Positions 1 through 7,840 are shown, counted from the first letter of the stretch. The stretch: DNA of 64,000 nt from Phaeodactylibacter luteus (GCF_007993045.1 NZ_VOOR01000009.1:1-64000); one strand, 5' to 3'. Notes: generated by a model from the sequence alone, not told the origin. Numbers and translations: made by a program.

Positions 1-58
1 TTGGCTAGCCGACAATACTCCGCGATGCTTCGTACTGCGGCTAGCCTGACCGTTCTGT
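1..58 (+). other. Partial integron attC-like recombination site
   Basis: This stretch has the layout of the 3' part of an attC site. GGCTAGCCG (3-11) can pair with CGGCTAGCC (38-46), giving the L''/L' arms around a 26-nt variable stem. It is followed by TGACC and a core-like GTTCTGT (52-58). The same TAGCCTGACCGTT block recurs at 2008-2020 before a better core, GTTAGGT. The matching R'' half would lie before the window. GTTCTGT departs from the usual GTTRRRY, so the call leans on the second site and on the cassette-end match at 895-902. Confidence 0.55.
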
Positions 59-139
59 GCAAGGAGGATAAACCCAAAAATGGAATCTGGACGATTTTCG
101 TAAATAAATGTTAGATTGGTCTCAGAATAAAATGAATGG

Positions 140-637
140 ATGGAACCAAGTTTTGATATTCGAGGTAATTTGAAACCTTATGAGCGAATAAAATTAGATG
201 CCCGAGCATTTAAATCCACCTTCGTAGATTCCTTCGATGAAGATTCGACTAGATACGGTCTGTTCGATAAGTATTTGGACTATACCGAAAACTTTAAGGA
301 TAAGGTAACCGGCAATTTTACCCAATGGATAAACGGCAGCTTTGTCACGAGTAAGAAAAATCCGAACGATATAGATTTTGTCAGCCTGGTTGATTTCTCA
401 GTGGCTAACGAGAAAGAAGATATCATCAGAAGAGAATTTATCAGGAATGATGCCCTGAAAAGATATGGATTAGATGCCTACCTGTTGATTGTCTACTCAG
501 AAGGTCATAAATTGAGGAATCATACCAAGTCAGATATCTTGTATTGGAACGATTGGTTTACGAAGAGCCGGAAAGACAAAAGGTGGAAGAGGTATACAAA
601 AGGGTATGTTGAGCTTGAATTCAAAGAAAAAGACTAG
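140..637 (+). CDS. Nucleotidyltransferase-fold protein (DUF6932-like), cassette gene
   Basis: This 165-residue protein carries a Gly-Ser followed about a dozen residues later by Asp-Ile-Asp (GSFVTSKKNPNDID, roughly residues 67-80). That is the metal and nucleotide binding signature of the DNA polymerase beta-like nucleotidyltransferase fold, as seen in small MNT-type or DUF6932 proteins. No transmembrane segment or signal peptide is visible. It is the first gene of the putative integron cassette and is followed after only 5 bp by a small helical protein, so the two are probably co-transcribed. It is clearly more AT-rich than the genes after 2995, which fits horizontal acquisition. A toxin-antitoxin or defence role is possible but not shown; the substrate is unknown. 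Confidence 0.65.
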   Translation: MEPSFDIRGNLKPYERIKLDARAFKSTFVDSFDEDSTRYGLFDKYLDYTENFKDKVTGNFTQWINGSFVTSKKNPNDIDFVSLVDFSVANEKEDIIRREFIRNDALKRYGLDAYLLIVYSEGHKLRNHTKSDILYWNDWFTKSRKDKRWKRYTKGYVELEFKEKD

Positions 638-642
638 ATCAA

Positions 643-864
643 ATGGAAAATGTAAAGATCAAAGACGAAAGAATAGCGAGGATATCCGATTTATTAGAAC
701 AAATACAGTCGGTTGACGAGATGATCTCCTTGCATGAAGATAAAGGGGATCAAGAAGATTTAATGCTGATACAGTATAAGTATCGGAGAGAACAGTTTTT
801 AGGAGAACTAAAAGAGAAGCTTCAAGAACTTAATATAAACCCTTCAGATTTAATTGCTGCTTAA
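643..864 (+). CDS. Small charged helical protein, partner of the nucleotidyltransferase-like gene
   Basis: A 73-residue protein dominated by charged residues with regular leucine and isoleucine spacing, predicted to be an alpha-helical or coiled-coil protein without membrane segments. I do not recognise a family. It starts 5 bp after the nucleotidyltransferase-like gene on the same strand and shares its AT-rich composition, so the two form a two-gene unit inside one cassette. By analogy with MNT/HEPN-type pairs it could be a partner or regulator, but no HEPN RxxxxH motif is visible. The function is unknown. Confidence 0.55.
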   Translation: MENVKIKDERIARISDLLEQIQSVDEMISLHEDKGDQEDLMLIQYKYRREQFLGELKEKLQELNINPSDLIAA

Positions 865-918
865 GATTTGGGATAAAGATCAAAGGTGGACCCTGCGCAG
901 AATCGAGTAGGTAAGGAG

Positions 919-1266
919 GGGCGCAAACCAGATTGTCGTTTTTTTTGGGGGCCTGCCCCTGCCGTGAGGGCAGGTGCCGCTATGCTACGGGGCTCGCTCT
1001 TCGCTCGGCCTTATCAGGCCTGCCGCCCCTTCGCAGCGCTAGGCCAATGCCAGGCTAGAGCCTTAAGCCATAAATCGCTGATACTTAAGTTGAAGTTATT
1101 TTCCGGCTAATCAAGGCGAAGGTTAGCGACTTTAGCCCGAGCTAAAGGAGCGGTTCTTTAACGAAGAGTAGGCGGAAAAGAACGAAACTTGGGGTGGCAA
1201 GGATTTATGGCTTGAGGCACTAGAGCCCCAAAAGCATAAACGCCTGCGACATTTTGGTTCACGCCC
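919..1266 (+). mobile_element. Class M miniature inverted-repeat element, copy M1 (long form)
   Basis: Its ends are GGGCGCAAACCAGATTGTCG and the inverse GGGCGTGAACCAAAATGTCG, 16 of 20 identical. A perfect 8-bp target duplication GTAAGGAG flanks it (911-918 and 1267-1274). The insertion splits domain VI of the group IIC intron. It carries a nested N element (1059-1219). It encodes no transposase, so it must be moved in trans, if at all. It is highly similar to copy M7 at 43772-44149, including the nested element. Confidence 0.85.
1059..1219 (+). mobile_element. Class N/P fold-back element, copy N1 nested in M1
   Basis: This 161-bp element has inverted ends (AGCCTTAAGCCATAAATC versus the inverse TGCCTCAAGCCATAAATC) and is flanked by CTAG on both sides (1055-1058 and 1220-1223). 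Inner arms TTATTTTCCGGCTA and TAGGCGGAAAA are complementary. Between them lie two modules, GGCTAATCAAGGCG and AACGAAGAG, and a TAGC-CCGA-GCTA hairpin. M copies without N have an undivided sequence at this point, which provides an empty-site comparison. No open reading frame is present. Confidence 0.8.
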
Positions 1267-1329
1267 GTAAGGAGCGGCAAAATTACCACTCCTTATCCCT
1301 CTCACACCACTTAGCGTACGGACCTCGTA

Positions 1330-1450
1330 CTAAGCGGTTCGTGAACCATGGAAAAGTTGTTCATAATAATCGAGGAAAGACTTATACCCGCGTTTGGCTA
1401 GTCTTTCCTTGGTGAAAATGTCTTGCCTTCCCTTGCGGTAACTGTAGGAC
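1330..1450 (-). pseudogene. C-terminal remnant of group II intron reverse transcriptase/maturase
   Basis: In one minus-strand frame running from about 1450 to a TAG at 1330-1332, the translation reads like the end of an intron-encoded maturase: GRQDIFTKERLAKRGYKSF, then LDYYEQLF, ending HGSRTA. It lies just upstream of domain V, the place where domain IV open reading frames end in class IIC introns. No reverse-transcriptase catalytic motif (YADD) or other upstream coding is visible, so the gene is deleted apart from this tail. Confidence 0.6.
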
Positions 1451-2060
1451 TGACTACGCCCGCAAAGCGGTCGGCGGTCCAAGTCGATCCCACACCCACC
1501 GGTTGTTCCGGCGATTCACGTTCAGGCCTTCAGGCTAGCCTCTCGGGGACGGTTACTAGCAACGATGGCGTTCCCCCGTTTATCCCGGTTTGCCTCCCTG
1601 ATATGCCTTCGGCTGACTTCTTGATCTATAGGAATACCGAACCTAGTTCAAGACCTCCCCGGGTAAGACCTCCCTCTTTCTGCTGATCCCGGCCGTATCT
1701 ACTGCTCAGGGTTTGTTGGTTGCGGCCTTTGACATGATGTGCTGCCTTGGCCACCCTGAACAGCCTCTTATACGGTTCCTGTTCAGCCTGCCCTGTAGCT
1801 TTAGCGTATCAGGGTCCGTACCAGCATTTGCAGAGAGGCCCGGAGCCGCCCCACGCGCCCTTGCGGCTTGCTAGGCAGCTTCACCAACTCGCTGACAGTG
1901 GACTTGCACCACTTAGAAAACTCGCTATCTTTATAGCGAGGGGAGCCCATTCCGGGCACACACAAAGGCTAAAATGTCAATAGCCTCCATTCGTCGGCTA
2001 CTGCATTTAGCCTGACCGTTAGGTGCAAAAATAGAATAGACCAAAACGAATAATGTTGAA

Positions 2061-2294
2061 ATGAAATACACGAAAAAACAAGGTCAATATTTAAGTTTTA
2101 TCTATTATTACAGGAAGTTGAACAATGAATCACCTGCACATTCAGATTTTCAAAAATATTTTGTTACAAATCCTGCGAATGTAAATGATATGCTGAAAAC
2201 ATTAGAGATCAAAGGATTTATCAAAAGAGAAGCGGGTAAAGCAAGAAGTATAGAATTGTTACTGAAAAGAAAAGAATTACCAGACTTGCAATAA
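2061..2294 (+). CDS. Small winged-helix protein resembling the LexA DNA-binding domain
   Basis: This 77-residue protein follows the LexA N-terminal domain pattern: a Thr-Lys-Lys-Gln start, a first helix, a Ser-Pro-A/T turn (ESPAHSDFQK), a recognition-helix region, then LEIKGFIKREAGKARSIEL, which matches the L-E-x-K-G-x-I-x-R wing. The C-terminal self-cleavage domain of LexA is absent. It begins 37 bp after the GTTAGGT core, so it is probably the only gene of a second integron cassette. Its base composition is AT-rich like the first cassette. It probably binds DNA; the targets are unknown. Confidence 0.6.
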   Translation: MKYTKKQGQYLSFIYYYRKLNNESPAHSDFQKYFVTNPANVNDMLKTLEIKGFIKREAGKARSIELLLKRKELPDLQ

Positions 2295-2459
2295 AGAATA
2301 AGATGGACCAGAAGATTGAATTATCAAACGAACAATATAAAGGCTCTATGCGAATTTGTGTGGGTGCCTAAGATCGAGTTTGCCTGCTAATAAATAAATC
2401 ATAGTGATAAAAGAGTTGATGATCCACGCGTTAAAGGAAGCGCGAGTAAAGCCCTAAGC

Positions 2460-2924
2460 CCGTCCGAGAAGCGATCGCGCGTACGTGACTTCCAGCATCA
2501 GGGGCTGCGTCTGTCCCTGGCGCTACAGGCTTTCGGCCTGACGCGCCATCAGTACTACTACCGTCCGCCGGCTGCTGGCCGTGCGGACAGTGCTTCTCGG
2601 CCGGGCTGTCCGGCATCGGCCTATACGCTCTATCAGGACGAAGACGGGCTGTCCAGCGAGCGGCCCAACGAGGAGGTCGTCGAGCTGATCCAAGAGGTCC
2701 AGCAGGACGATAACCTGCACTGTGGCTATAAACGCATGACGCCTTATTTGCAGCTGCGGGGCTACCAGATCAATCACAAGAAGGCATACCGCCTGATGCG
2801 TAGCAATAGCCTGCTACTGAGCCGGTTGAAGAAGGTCGGCCGCTCGTATGTACAGCACCTGCGGGCACAGCCCGAGCAACCGCTGACGCTACTGGAAATG
2901 GATATCAAGATGACCTGGGTCTAG
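2460..2924 (+). pseudogene. IS3-family transposase OrfB fragment
   Basis: An open frame without a start codon encodes the N-terminal part of an IS3-type OrfB. FGLTRHQYYYRP near the front matches the 'gvsRsaYYrw' region. It is followed by an HTH_21 segment (HCGYKRMTPYL, then INHKKAYRLMR around 2745-2800). The frame stops just after EMDIKMTW, near the first catalytic Asp of the rve (DDE) domain, so the catalytic core is missing. No complementary IS ends are obvious. It is a dead remnant at the edge of the cassette island. Confidence 0.75.
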
Positions 2925-2994
2925 TTTGCCCCCTATCCCTCCCACCAACCGCCAAAATACTGTAGCTTAGCGCCCTCACCTATTCAAAATACGG

Positions 2995-3669
2995 ATGCAG
3001 CGGATATGGCTCTTTCTGTTCTTTTTAGCTGCTTTGGCCAATCTTTTTGGCGAGCACTACGAGGTTGCCGGGCTGGCCCTGGCTTCCAAACCACTGCTGA
3101 TGCCCTTGCTGGGGCTATGGTTTCACCAAGTGGCCCCTGCTTCCCCATTAAAACCGTGGCTGATGGCGGCGGTAGCCGCTTCTTGGGGCGGGGACGTACT
3201 GCTGATGATGGTAGAGCATGGCCCTGGGCGGGCTGAGTTTTTCCTGGCGGGGCTAGGGAGCTTCCTGATTGCCCAAGTCAGCTATGGCGTAGCGTTCTGG
3301 AAGGCGGCCGCAAAAGGAGGGGCGCTTGCCGGAAAACCTTGGGCAGCCTGGCCATTCTTATTGTACCTCTTGGCGATATTGGGATATCTGTGGCCGGGGC
3401 TCGAGCCAGGGCTCAGGGCTCCGGTAGCGGTTTATGCCCTGGCCATCACGCTCATGGCAGCCTTGGCCTACAACCTAAAGACCGTCTGGGCACAGCCCCG
3501 CTTTTGGGGGCTCATGGCGGGGGTAGCCTTTTTCCTCTTATCCGACTCCCTCATTGCCATCAACAAGTTTGCACATCCTGTGCCGGCCTCCCGCCTGCTC
3601 ATCATGAGCACCTATATCGCAGCCCAATACCTCATATTGCGGGCCGCAGCCCGGCAGGCCCCGGCCTGA
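2995..3669 (+). CDS. YhhN-family membrane protein (lysoplasmalogenase-like)
   Basis: A 224-residue integral membrane protein with about eight hydrophobic segments. The family pattern is visible: ALASKPLLMPLLGL (about 28-41), SWGGDVLLM (about 63-71), a G-x-G-S-F-L-I-A-Q-x-Y-like segment near residue 88, and FLLSDSLIAINKF (about 180-192). The conserved Asp residues in GDVLLM and SDSLIA are the proposed catalytic positions in YhhN/TMEM86 proteins, which cleave the vinyl-ether bond of lysoplasmalogens. It is a single gene running tail-to-tail into typA, with a shared hairpin between them. Family membership is strong; enzymatic activity is inferred. Confidence 0.85.
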   Translation: MQRIWLFLFFLAALANLFGEHYEVAGLALASKPLLMPLLGLWFHQVAPASPLKPWLMAAVAASWGGDVLLMMVEHGPGRAEFFLAGLGSFLIAQVSYGVAFWKAAAKGGALAGKPWAAWPFLLYLLAILGYLWPGLEPGLRAPVAVYALAITLMAALAYNLKTVWAQPRFWGLMAGVAFFLLSDSLIAINKFAHPVPASRLLIMSTYIAAQYLILRAAARQAPA

Positions 3670-3675
3670 AACAGC

Positions 3676-3708
3676 ACCGCCGGCTTGCACTTGCTGCAAA
3701 CCGGCGGT
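3676..3708. terminator. Bidirectional hairpin terminator between yhhN-like gene and typA
   Basis: A near-perfect 14-bp stem (ACCGCCGGCTTGCA with TGCAAACCGGCGGT, loop CTTGC) sits in the convergent gap. There is no clear U-tract, so it is a stable stop structure rather than a textbook terminator. Confidence 0.55.
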
Positions 3709-3757
3709 ATCGCATTGCTGCTGAGCAGCACGGCTAAAATTAGTGGAGGGGCAAGGG

Positions 3758-5563
3758 CTAAGCCAGTGCCTTATTCTTTGCGCGTTTGCGCTCGTGCTCC
3801 TTGAGGTGCATTTTGCGCAGGCGGATCGATTCCGGAGTGACCTCCACAAATTCATCCTCCTGAATGTATTCCAAAGCTTCCTCCAGGCTGAACACCCGTG
3901 GCGGGATGAGCTTCAGCTTATCATCTGCGCCAGAAGAGCGCATATTGGTCAGCTTCTTGGTCTTAGTCAGGTTCACAACGAGGTCGCCCGGGCGGCTGTT
4001 CTCGCCTACGACCTGGCCTTCGTACACCTCATCGCCGGCAGCAATGAAGAATTTGCCACGGTCCTGAAGGTTGTTGATGCTGTAAGGAATGGAGGTGCCC
4101 GTTTCCATAGAAATAAGGGAGCCGTTGATGCGGCCGGGGATGTCCCCTTTGTGCGGCTGAAACTCCAGGAAGCGGTGTGTCATAATGGCTTCCCCGGCAG
4201 TAGCGGTCAGCATTTGGCTTCGCAGCCCGATGATGCCCCGGGAGGGGATTTCAAAGCGCAGCTGTATGCGGTCGCCTTTTGGCTCCATAGAGAGCATGAC
4301 GCCTTTGCGGCGGGTGACCATATCGATGGCAGTGCCAGATTGCGGCTCAGGGATATCGATCGTCAGCTCTTCCACCGGTTCGTGCACTACCCCGTCAATA
4401 CGCTTGTTGATAACCTGCGGCTGCCCGATCTGCAGCTCGTAGCCCTCCCGGCGCATAGTCTCGATAAGGACTGCCAAGTGGAGTACCCCACGGCCAAAAA
4501 CGCGGAAGGTATCCGCAGAGTCGGTCTCTTCTACACGCAGGGCGAGGTTGCGCTCCAGCTCCTGAGTCAGGCGGTCTTTAATGTGGCGGGAAGTCACGTA
4601 TTTCCCTTCTTTGCCGAAGAAGGGGGAATCATTAATGGTAAAGACCATGCTCATCGTAGGCTCATCGATGGCAATCGTCGGCAGGCCTTCCGGCTCTTCG
4701 TGGTCGGCGATCGTATCACCGATTTCGAAGCCTTCGATACCAAAGACGGCACAGATTTCGCCAGCGACTACCTGCTGTACCTCAGTCCGTTCGAAACCAT
4801 CAAAGACGTAGAGGTTCTTGATGCGGCTTTTCTGTATGCTGCCGTCCTTTTTCACCACAGAAACCGGCTGCCCTGCGCGCAGCTCCCCGCGCTGTAGGCG
4901 GCCTACTGCGATACGGCCGATGTACTTGGAGAAATCGAGGGAGGTGATCAGCATCTGAGGAGTGCCTTCGTCAACCTTAGGGGCAGGGATGTGCTCCAGG
5001 ATGGTATCCAAAAGCGGGGCGATATTATCTGTCTTTTCCCGCCAGTCGTGGCTCATCCAGCCAAACTTAGCAGAGCCGTACACTGTTGGGAAGTCGAGCT
5101 GATCTTCGGTAGCCTCCAGGTTGAACATGAGGTCGAAAACCGCTTCCTGAGCTTCATCGGGCGTACAGTTCTCTTTGTCCACCTTATTGACCACGACGAT
5201 GGGCTTAAGGCCCAGTTCAATGGCTTTTTGGGTTACAAAGCGGGTCTGAGGCATAGGCCCCTCGAAGGCGTCCACCAACAAAAGCACACCATCAGCCATA
5301 TTGAGCACGCGCTCTACTTCCCCGCCAAAGTCGCTGTGGCCCGGGGTGTCGATGATGTTGATTTTTACCCCTTTATAGGTAATGGAAACGTTTTTGGAAA
5401 GGATAGTAATCCCCCGCTCACGCTCCAGGTCGTTGTTGTCCAGAATCAGCTCGCCCGGCTTTTCGTGGTCAGCGAAGAGCTGCCCAGCCAGGATCATTTT
5501 GTCCACCAGCGTAGTTTTGCCGTGGTCAACGTGAGCAATAATGGCGATGTTTCTAATTTCCAT
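3758..5563 (-). CDS. typA: Translational GTPase TypA/BipA
   Basis: A 601-residue ribosome-associated GTPase. G1 is AHVDHGKTT at about 10-18, G3 DTPGH at 72-76 and G4 NKVD at 126-129, followed by the EF-G-like domains and the TypA C-terminal domain ending in a basic KRAKNKALA tail. Known TypA proteins act in 50S assembly and stress adaptation. I place the start at 5563, where the family-typical [16 protein letters not shown] begins. The longer open frame would start only 13 bp from the promoter-like TATCTTTG at 5615-5622, and its extra residues have no family match. AGGA lies just upstream of this ATG. Confidence 0.95.
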   Translation of the reverse strand: MEIRNIAIIAHVDHGKTTLVDKMILAGQLFADHEKPGELILDNNDLERERGITILSKNVSITYKGVKINIIDTPGHSDFGGEVERVLNMADGVLLLVDAFEGPMPQTRFVTQKAIELGLKPIVVVNKVDKENCTPDEAQEAVFDLMFNLEATEDQLDFPTVYGSAKFGWMSHDWREKTDNIAPLLDTILEHIPAPKVDEGTPQMLITSLDFSKYIGRIAVGRLQRGELRAGQPVSVVKKDGSIQKSRIKNLYVFDGFERTEVQQVVAGEICAVFGIEGFEIGDTIADHEEPEGLPTIAIDEPTMSMVFTINDSPFFGKEGKYVTSRHIKDRLTQELERNLALRVEETDSADTFRVFGRGVLHLAVLIETMRREGYELQIGQPQVINKRIDGVVHEPVEELTIDIPEPQSGTAIDMVTRRKGVMLSMEPKGDRIQLRFEIPSRGIIGLRSQMLTATAGEAIMTHRFLEFQPHKGDIPGRINGSLISMETGTSIPYSINNLQDRGKFFIAAGDEVYEGQVVGENSRPGDLVVNLTKTKKLTNMRSSGADDKLKLIPPRVFSLEEALEYIQEDEFVEVTPESIRLRKMHLKEHERKRAKNKALA

Positions 5564-5614
5564 AAAAAGTCCTAAGTTATGACAGCGCTGCAGGGCGCTT
5601 TCCAAAAGAAGGCG

Positions 5615-5622
5615 CAAAGATA
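5615..5622 (-). promoter_or_regulatory. Bacteroidota -7 promoter element before typA
   Basis: The minus strand reads TATCTTTG, an exact TAnnTTTG match about 52 bp upstream of the typA start at 5563. No convincing -33 TTTG was found at the expected spacing. Confidence 0.45.
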
Positions 5623-5763
5623 GGTTTAATTTCAACGCCCCGCTCTTTCTAGCCGTTAATTTGGCATTAATTTATTTGATAGACAGGGGCTTATCCAGAA
5701 AAGGGATCGGCTTTCGCCAAAATGTGTAAATTTCGGCTGCGCACCAAATTAAAGATTCCCGGC

Positions 5764-6348
5764 ATGCTCCGTATTTTCAGAAAGGCAGCACCTGACGACC
5801 TCCCCGACGAAGCCCTTCTGCGGCAGTACCGGCAGAGTGGCGATCAGCACCTGCTCGCTGCCTTGTTCAGCCGGCATGTGCCTCTGGTGTACGGCATTGG
5901 GCTCAAGTATTTCAAAGATCAGCAGCAGGCAGAGGATGTCTGCATGGCTGTTTATGAACTGCTGGTAAACAAGGTGCTGGAACATGACATACAGCATTTT
6001 GTTGGCTGGCTGCACGCCCTGGCCCGGAACCACTGCCTGATGCATTTGCGCAAAGCAGCGGTACAGCGGGAAGAAAATACCCCGCCCGAGCTTATGCAAT
6101 CTGCCGATCAGCGGCATCATACCCTTGAGTGGCCGGAGGAGGAAGCACAGCTCAAGGCCCTGCGCAGTTGCCTTTCCGGTCTGCCCCCTGCCCAACAGCA
6201 GTGCATTGAGGAATTTTACCTCTCAGGCTACTCCTACAAGGAAATAGCCCAAAGCCGGCAAGAGACGGTAGGGCGTGTGCGCTCTTATATTCAAAATGGC
6301 AGGCGGAACCTGCGCATCTGCATGGAAAAATTGATTCATCGTGCCTGA
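5764..6348 (+). CDS. ECF-type RNA polymerase sigma factor
   Basis: A sigma-70 family protein of about 194 residues. Region 2 runs through the YGIGLKYFKDQQQAEDVCMAVYE segment and region 4 is a C-terminal helix-turn-helix (YLSGYSYKEIAQ, then a VGRVRSYIQNGRRNLR recognition segment). The frame stays open upstream to 5722, but a TAAATTTC box resembling the -7 element lies at 5727-5734. I therefore prefer the ATG at 5764, which begins MLRIFRKAAP. The next gene overlaps it by 8 bp, the usual arrangement for an ECF factor and its anti-sigma partner. Confidence 0.85.
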   Translation: MLRIFRKAAPDDLPDEALLRQYRQSGDQHLLAALFSRHVPLVYGIGLKYFKDQQQAEDVCMAVYELLVNKVLEHDIQHFVGWLHALARNHCLMHLRKAAVQREENTPPELMQSADQRHHTLEWPEEEAQLKALRSCLSGLPPAQQQCIEEFYLSGYSYKEIAQSRQETVGRVRSYIQNGRRNLRICMEKLIHRA

Positions 6349-7267
6349 GCATCAACCGACACCACGGGCAGCACATCTGCTGCAAAAGTACCTCTCTGGC
6401 GACATCAGCAAGGGCGAAGAGGCTGAGCTCGACCGCCTGGCCTTGAAAGATGCTGTGCTGAAGGAAGCCATGGAAGGGCTCCGGGAAGTGCCCGAAGCGG
6501 AGCACGACGAAGCCGTACGCCGGGTACGCGCCCGTTTGCGCACAGTGGGCGGCCGCCGGCTGCGGCCTGGTGCGATCGCCGCTGCAGCAGTGGCCGCAGG
6601 GCTGGTACTTGCGGCGGCCTTATGGCTGCAAAAGGGGGATGACAGCGCCCGGGAGCTGGCTATGGAGGCTGCCAAACCGGCCACGGAGGGCACACGGCCG
6701 CCTGCCGCTGCCCCTTTGCCCGCTCCCGCCCCACAAACAGCCCGCCCTGAAGGAGTGCCCTCTCCTCTGGCTGCCCCACCTCCTGTAGCAAGGCCGGAGT
6801 CCGATAAAGAAAAAACTGCCCCGCCGCCCCAACCGCCCGTGCTCGCCCAACTGGAAGAAGATGCCAATGGCACTGAAGCTAATGAGCCTGCCACATTCAG
6901 TACTGAAATGGCCATGGAGGATGCTGCAGCGGACGCACCCGCTGTGCCCCTGCAGAGCCCCCCTCCGCCAAAGGCGAAGATGGAGCGTGCAGCCCCTTCA
7001 GCTTTTGGCGGGCCTGCCCGCATACAGGCGTCAGCGGATACTCTACTGCTGTTAAAAGCTTGGCACCAAGCCTACCCCCGCTTGCCCCGGGCAGGCAGGG
7101 TCGTACTCGCTTTTGAGGTAGACGAGTCCGGCCGGCCCGCTCGCATCAGCATTCTCGAAGGAGCCTCCCCTGAAGCAGATTCCCTTGCACAACGGATACT
7201 GCTCAATGGGCCACTATGGAGCCCCGTGGGCGCAAGCGGGAAGATGATTTTCTCCCCTCCCCAATAG
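6341..7267 (+). CDS. Putative membrane-anchored anti-sigma factor with TonB-C-like end
   Basis: A 308-residue protein starting with GTG and overlapping the sigma gene by 8 bp. It has a cytoplasmic N-terminal part of about 76 residues, one transmembrane helix at about 77-97 (alanine-rich), a long Pro/Ala-rich periplasmic linker (about 108-215), and a C-terminal domain (about 240-305) resembling TonB-C: GRVVLAFEVDESGRPARISI, then LWSPVG. The overlap and topology suggest it sequesters the sigma factor and senses an envelope signal. No classical zinc-binding HxxxCxxC motif is seen, so the anti-sigma role is inferred from context. Confidence 0.7.
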   Translation: MPEHQPTPRAAHLLQKYLSGDISKGEEAELDRLALKDAVLKEAMEGLREVPEAEHDEAVRRVRARLRTVGGRRLRPGAIAAAAVAAGLVLAAALWLQKGDDSARELAMEAAKPATEGTRPPAAAPLPAPAPQTARPEGVPSPLAAPPPVARPESDKEKTAPPPQPPVLAQLEEDANGTEANEPATFSTEMAMEDAAADAPAVPLQSPPPPKAKMERAAPSAFGGPARIQASADTLLLLKAWHQAYPRLPRAGRVVLAFEVDESGRPARISILEGASPEADSLAQRILLNGPLWSPVGASGKMIFSPPQ

Positions 7268-7440
7268 CCCTTTGCAGTTGTTAAAGAAGCGTTAAGGGGT
7301 GTCTTAATTTTTTGCCGGTAGGCAACTACTCTGCCCCAAACTGGGTTATAGATGTCACTTAGCATGACCAAAAAGCTTTGAAATTTTATCCCCCTGACCG
7401 GACTGCCGACGGGGGGGGATTTCAAACAAAGACCAAGTCC

Positions 7441-7779
7441 ATGAGGGCATTACGCAATATCATTTCCCTACTGTCCATTGCAGCCGTTGCCTGCAGCCCC
7501 TTCAGCGGGGTATTGGCGCCTGTAAAAGCCCATGCCGGCTGGGGAGTGAAATACGTAAGCCAGAACATTGATGCCCCAACGGATGAAACCGCTTTAAGCT
7601 TTGAGCCAGACCCGTTCTCGGGCTGTGGCAGCAGCATACTGCCCACGCCAAGCCCACGCCAAGCGGTACCGCAGCAGGTGGCTGAGCATCTCTACGCCGC
7701 TCCCCTTTCTGGCAAAAGCCTCCCCATCTACTTACTATACCAGTCTTTGCTTTTTTACGATGCCTGCACCCTGGCCTAG
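7441..7779 (+). CDS. Small predicted exported protein, unknown function
   Basis: An open frame of 112 residues whose start (MRALRNIISLLSIAAVACSP) looks like a signal peptide, possibly lipoprotein-type at VAC. The rest is short, with a GCGS motif and no recognisable domain. The frame extends upstream to 7378, but the ATG at 7441 gives the better export signal. The start of the next predicted gene lies 61 bp after its stop. It could be spurious, since coding signals are weak and I know no homologous family. Confidence 0.35.
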   Translation: MRALRNIISLLSIAAVACSPFSGVLAPVKAHAGWGVKYVSQNIDAPTDETALSFEPDPFSGCGSSILPTPSPRQAVPQQVAEHLYAAPLSGKSLPIYLLYQSLLFYDACTLA

Positions 7780-7840
7780 CCAGGATTGCATATTTGTTCA
7801 TCAGGGCTTGCCGAAGAGGCAGCTCAAAAAAGTTGAAGCC

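Larger units (their letters stand above)
902..1961 (-). mobile_element. Group IIC-attC-type intron, maturase gene deleted, interrupted by element M1
   Basis: Read on the minus strand, it begins GTGTGCCCGG at 1961 (GUGYG rule). It contains a 33-nt domain V hairpin at 1306-1338 (ACCGCTTAG pairing with CTAAGTGGT around a TACG/CGTA inner stem) preceded by GGTTCACGAACC, and a domain VI stem at 1267-1290. It ends at about 902 in CTACTCGAT. The CGC at the domain V base is the triad form known for class IIC. The 5' exon ends TTTGT, matching the TTGT/T target described for IIC-attC introns, and the orientation is opposite to the cassette genes, as is usual for that group. Without M1 the intron is only about 0.7 kb, so most of the maturase gene is missing. 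Confidence 0.7.
895..2024 (+). other. attC-like site split by a group II intron
   Basis: The right part holds L''-like GGCTAAAATG (1967-1976), L'-like CATTTAGCC (2004-2012) and core GTTAGGT (2018-2024). The two arms pair except for one extra A, which resembles the extrahelical base typical of attC. The left part is GCGCAGAA (895-902). Removing the intron at 902-1961 joins the minus-strand exons as TTTGT + TCTGCGC, restoring GTTCTGC. That is complementary to the TTCTGT that begins this cassette at 53-58, as expected when a cassette carries its own R''. The site therefore marks the end of the cassette with the genes at 140-864. Confidence 0.6.

Noticed and set aside
886-1110. Reading frame rich in LPLP..RYA..GLAIRSALSG-type residues, repeated at other class M copies
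   Set aside because: These frames follow the repeated class M core in every copy and are not conserved as proteins; they are by-products of the repeat.
1306-1338. tRNA-like stem and GGTTCGTGAACC
   Set aside because: It is the domain V and adjacent pairing of the group II intron; no cloverleaf can be drawn. No tRNA or rRNA gene was found in the window.
1423-1983. Two plus-strand frames inside the intron
   Set aside because: They run antisense to the intron RNA structure and lack any family match.
3743-4897. 384-codon plus-strand frame opposite typA
   Set aside because: Antisense shadow of typA, without any domain.
7601-7840. 80-codon upstream extension of the coiled-coil gene at 7841
   Set aside because: It overlaps another frame, is compositionally odd and is not needed for a good start.
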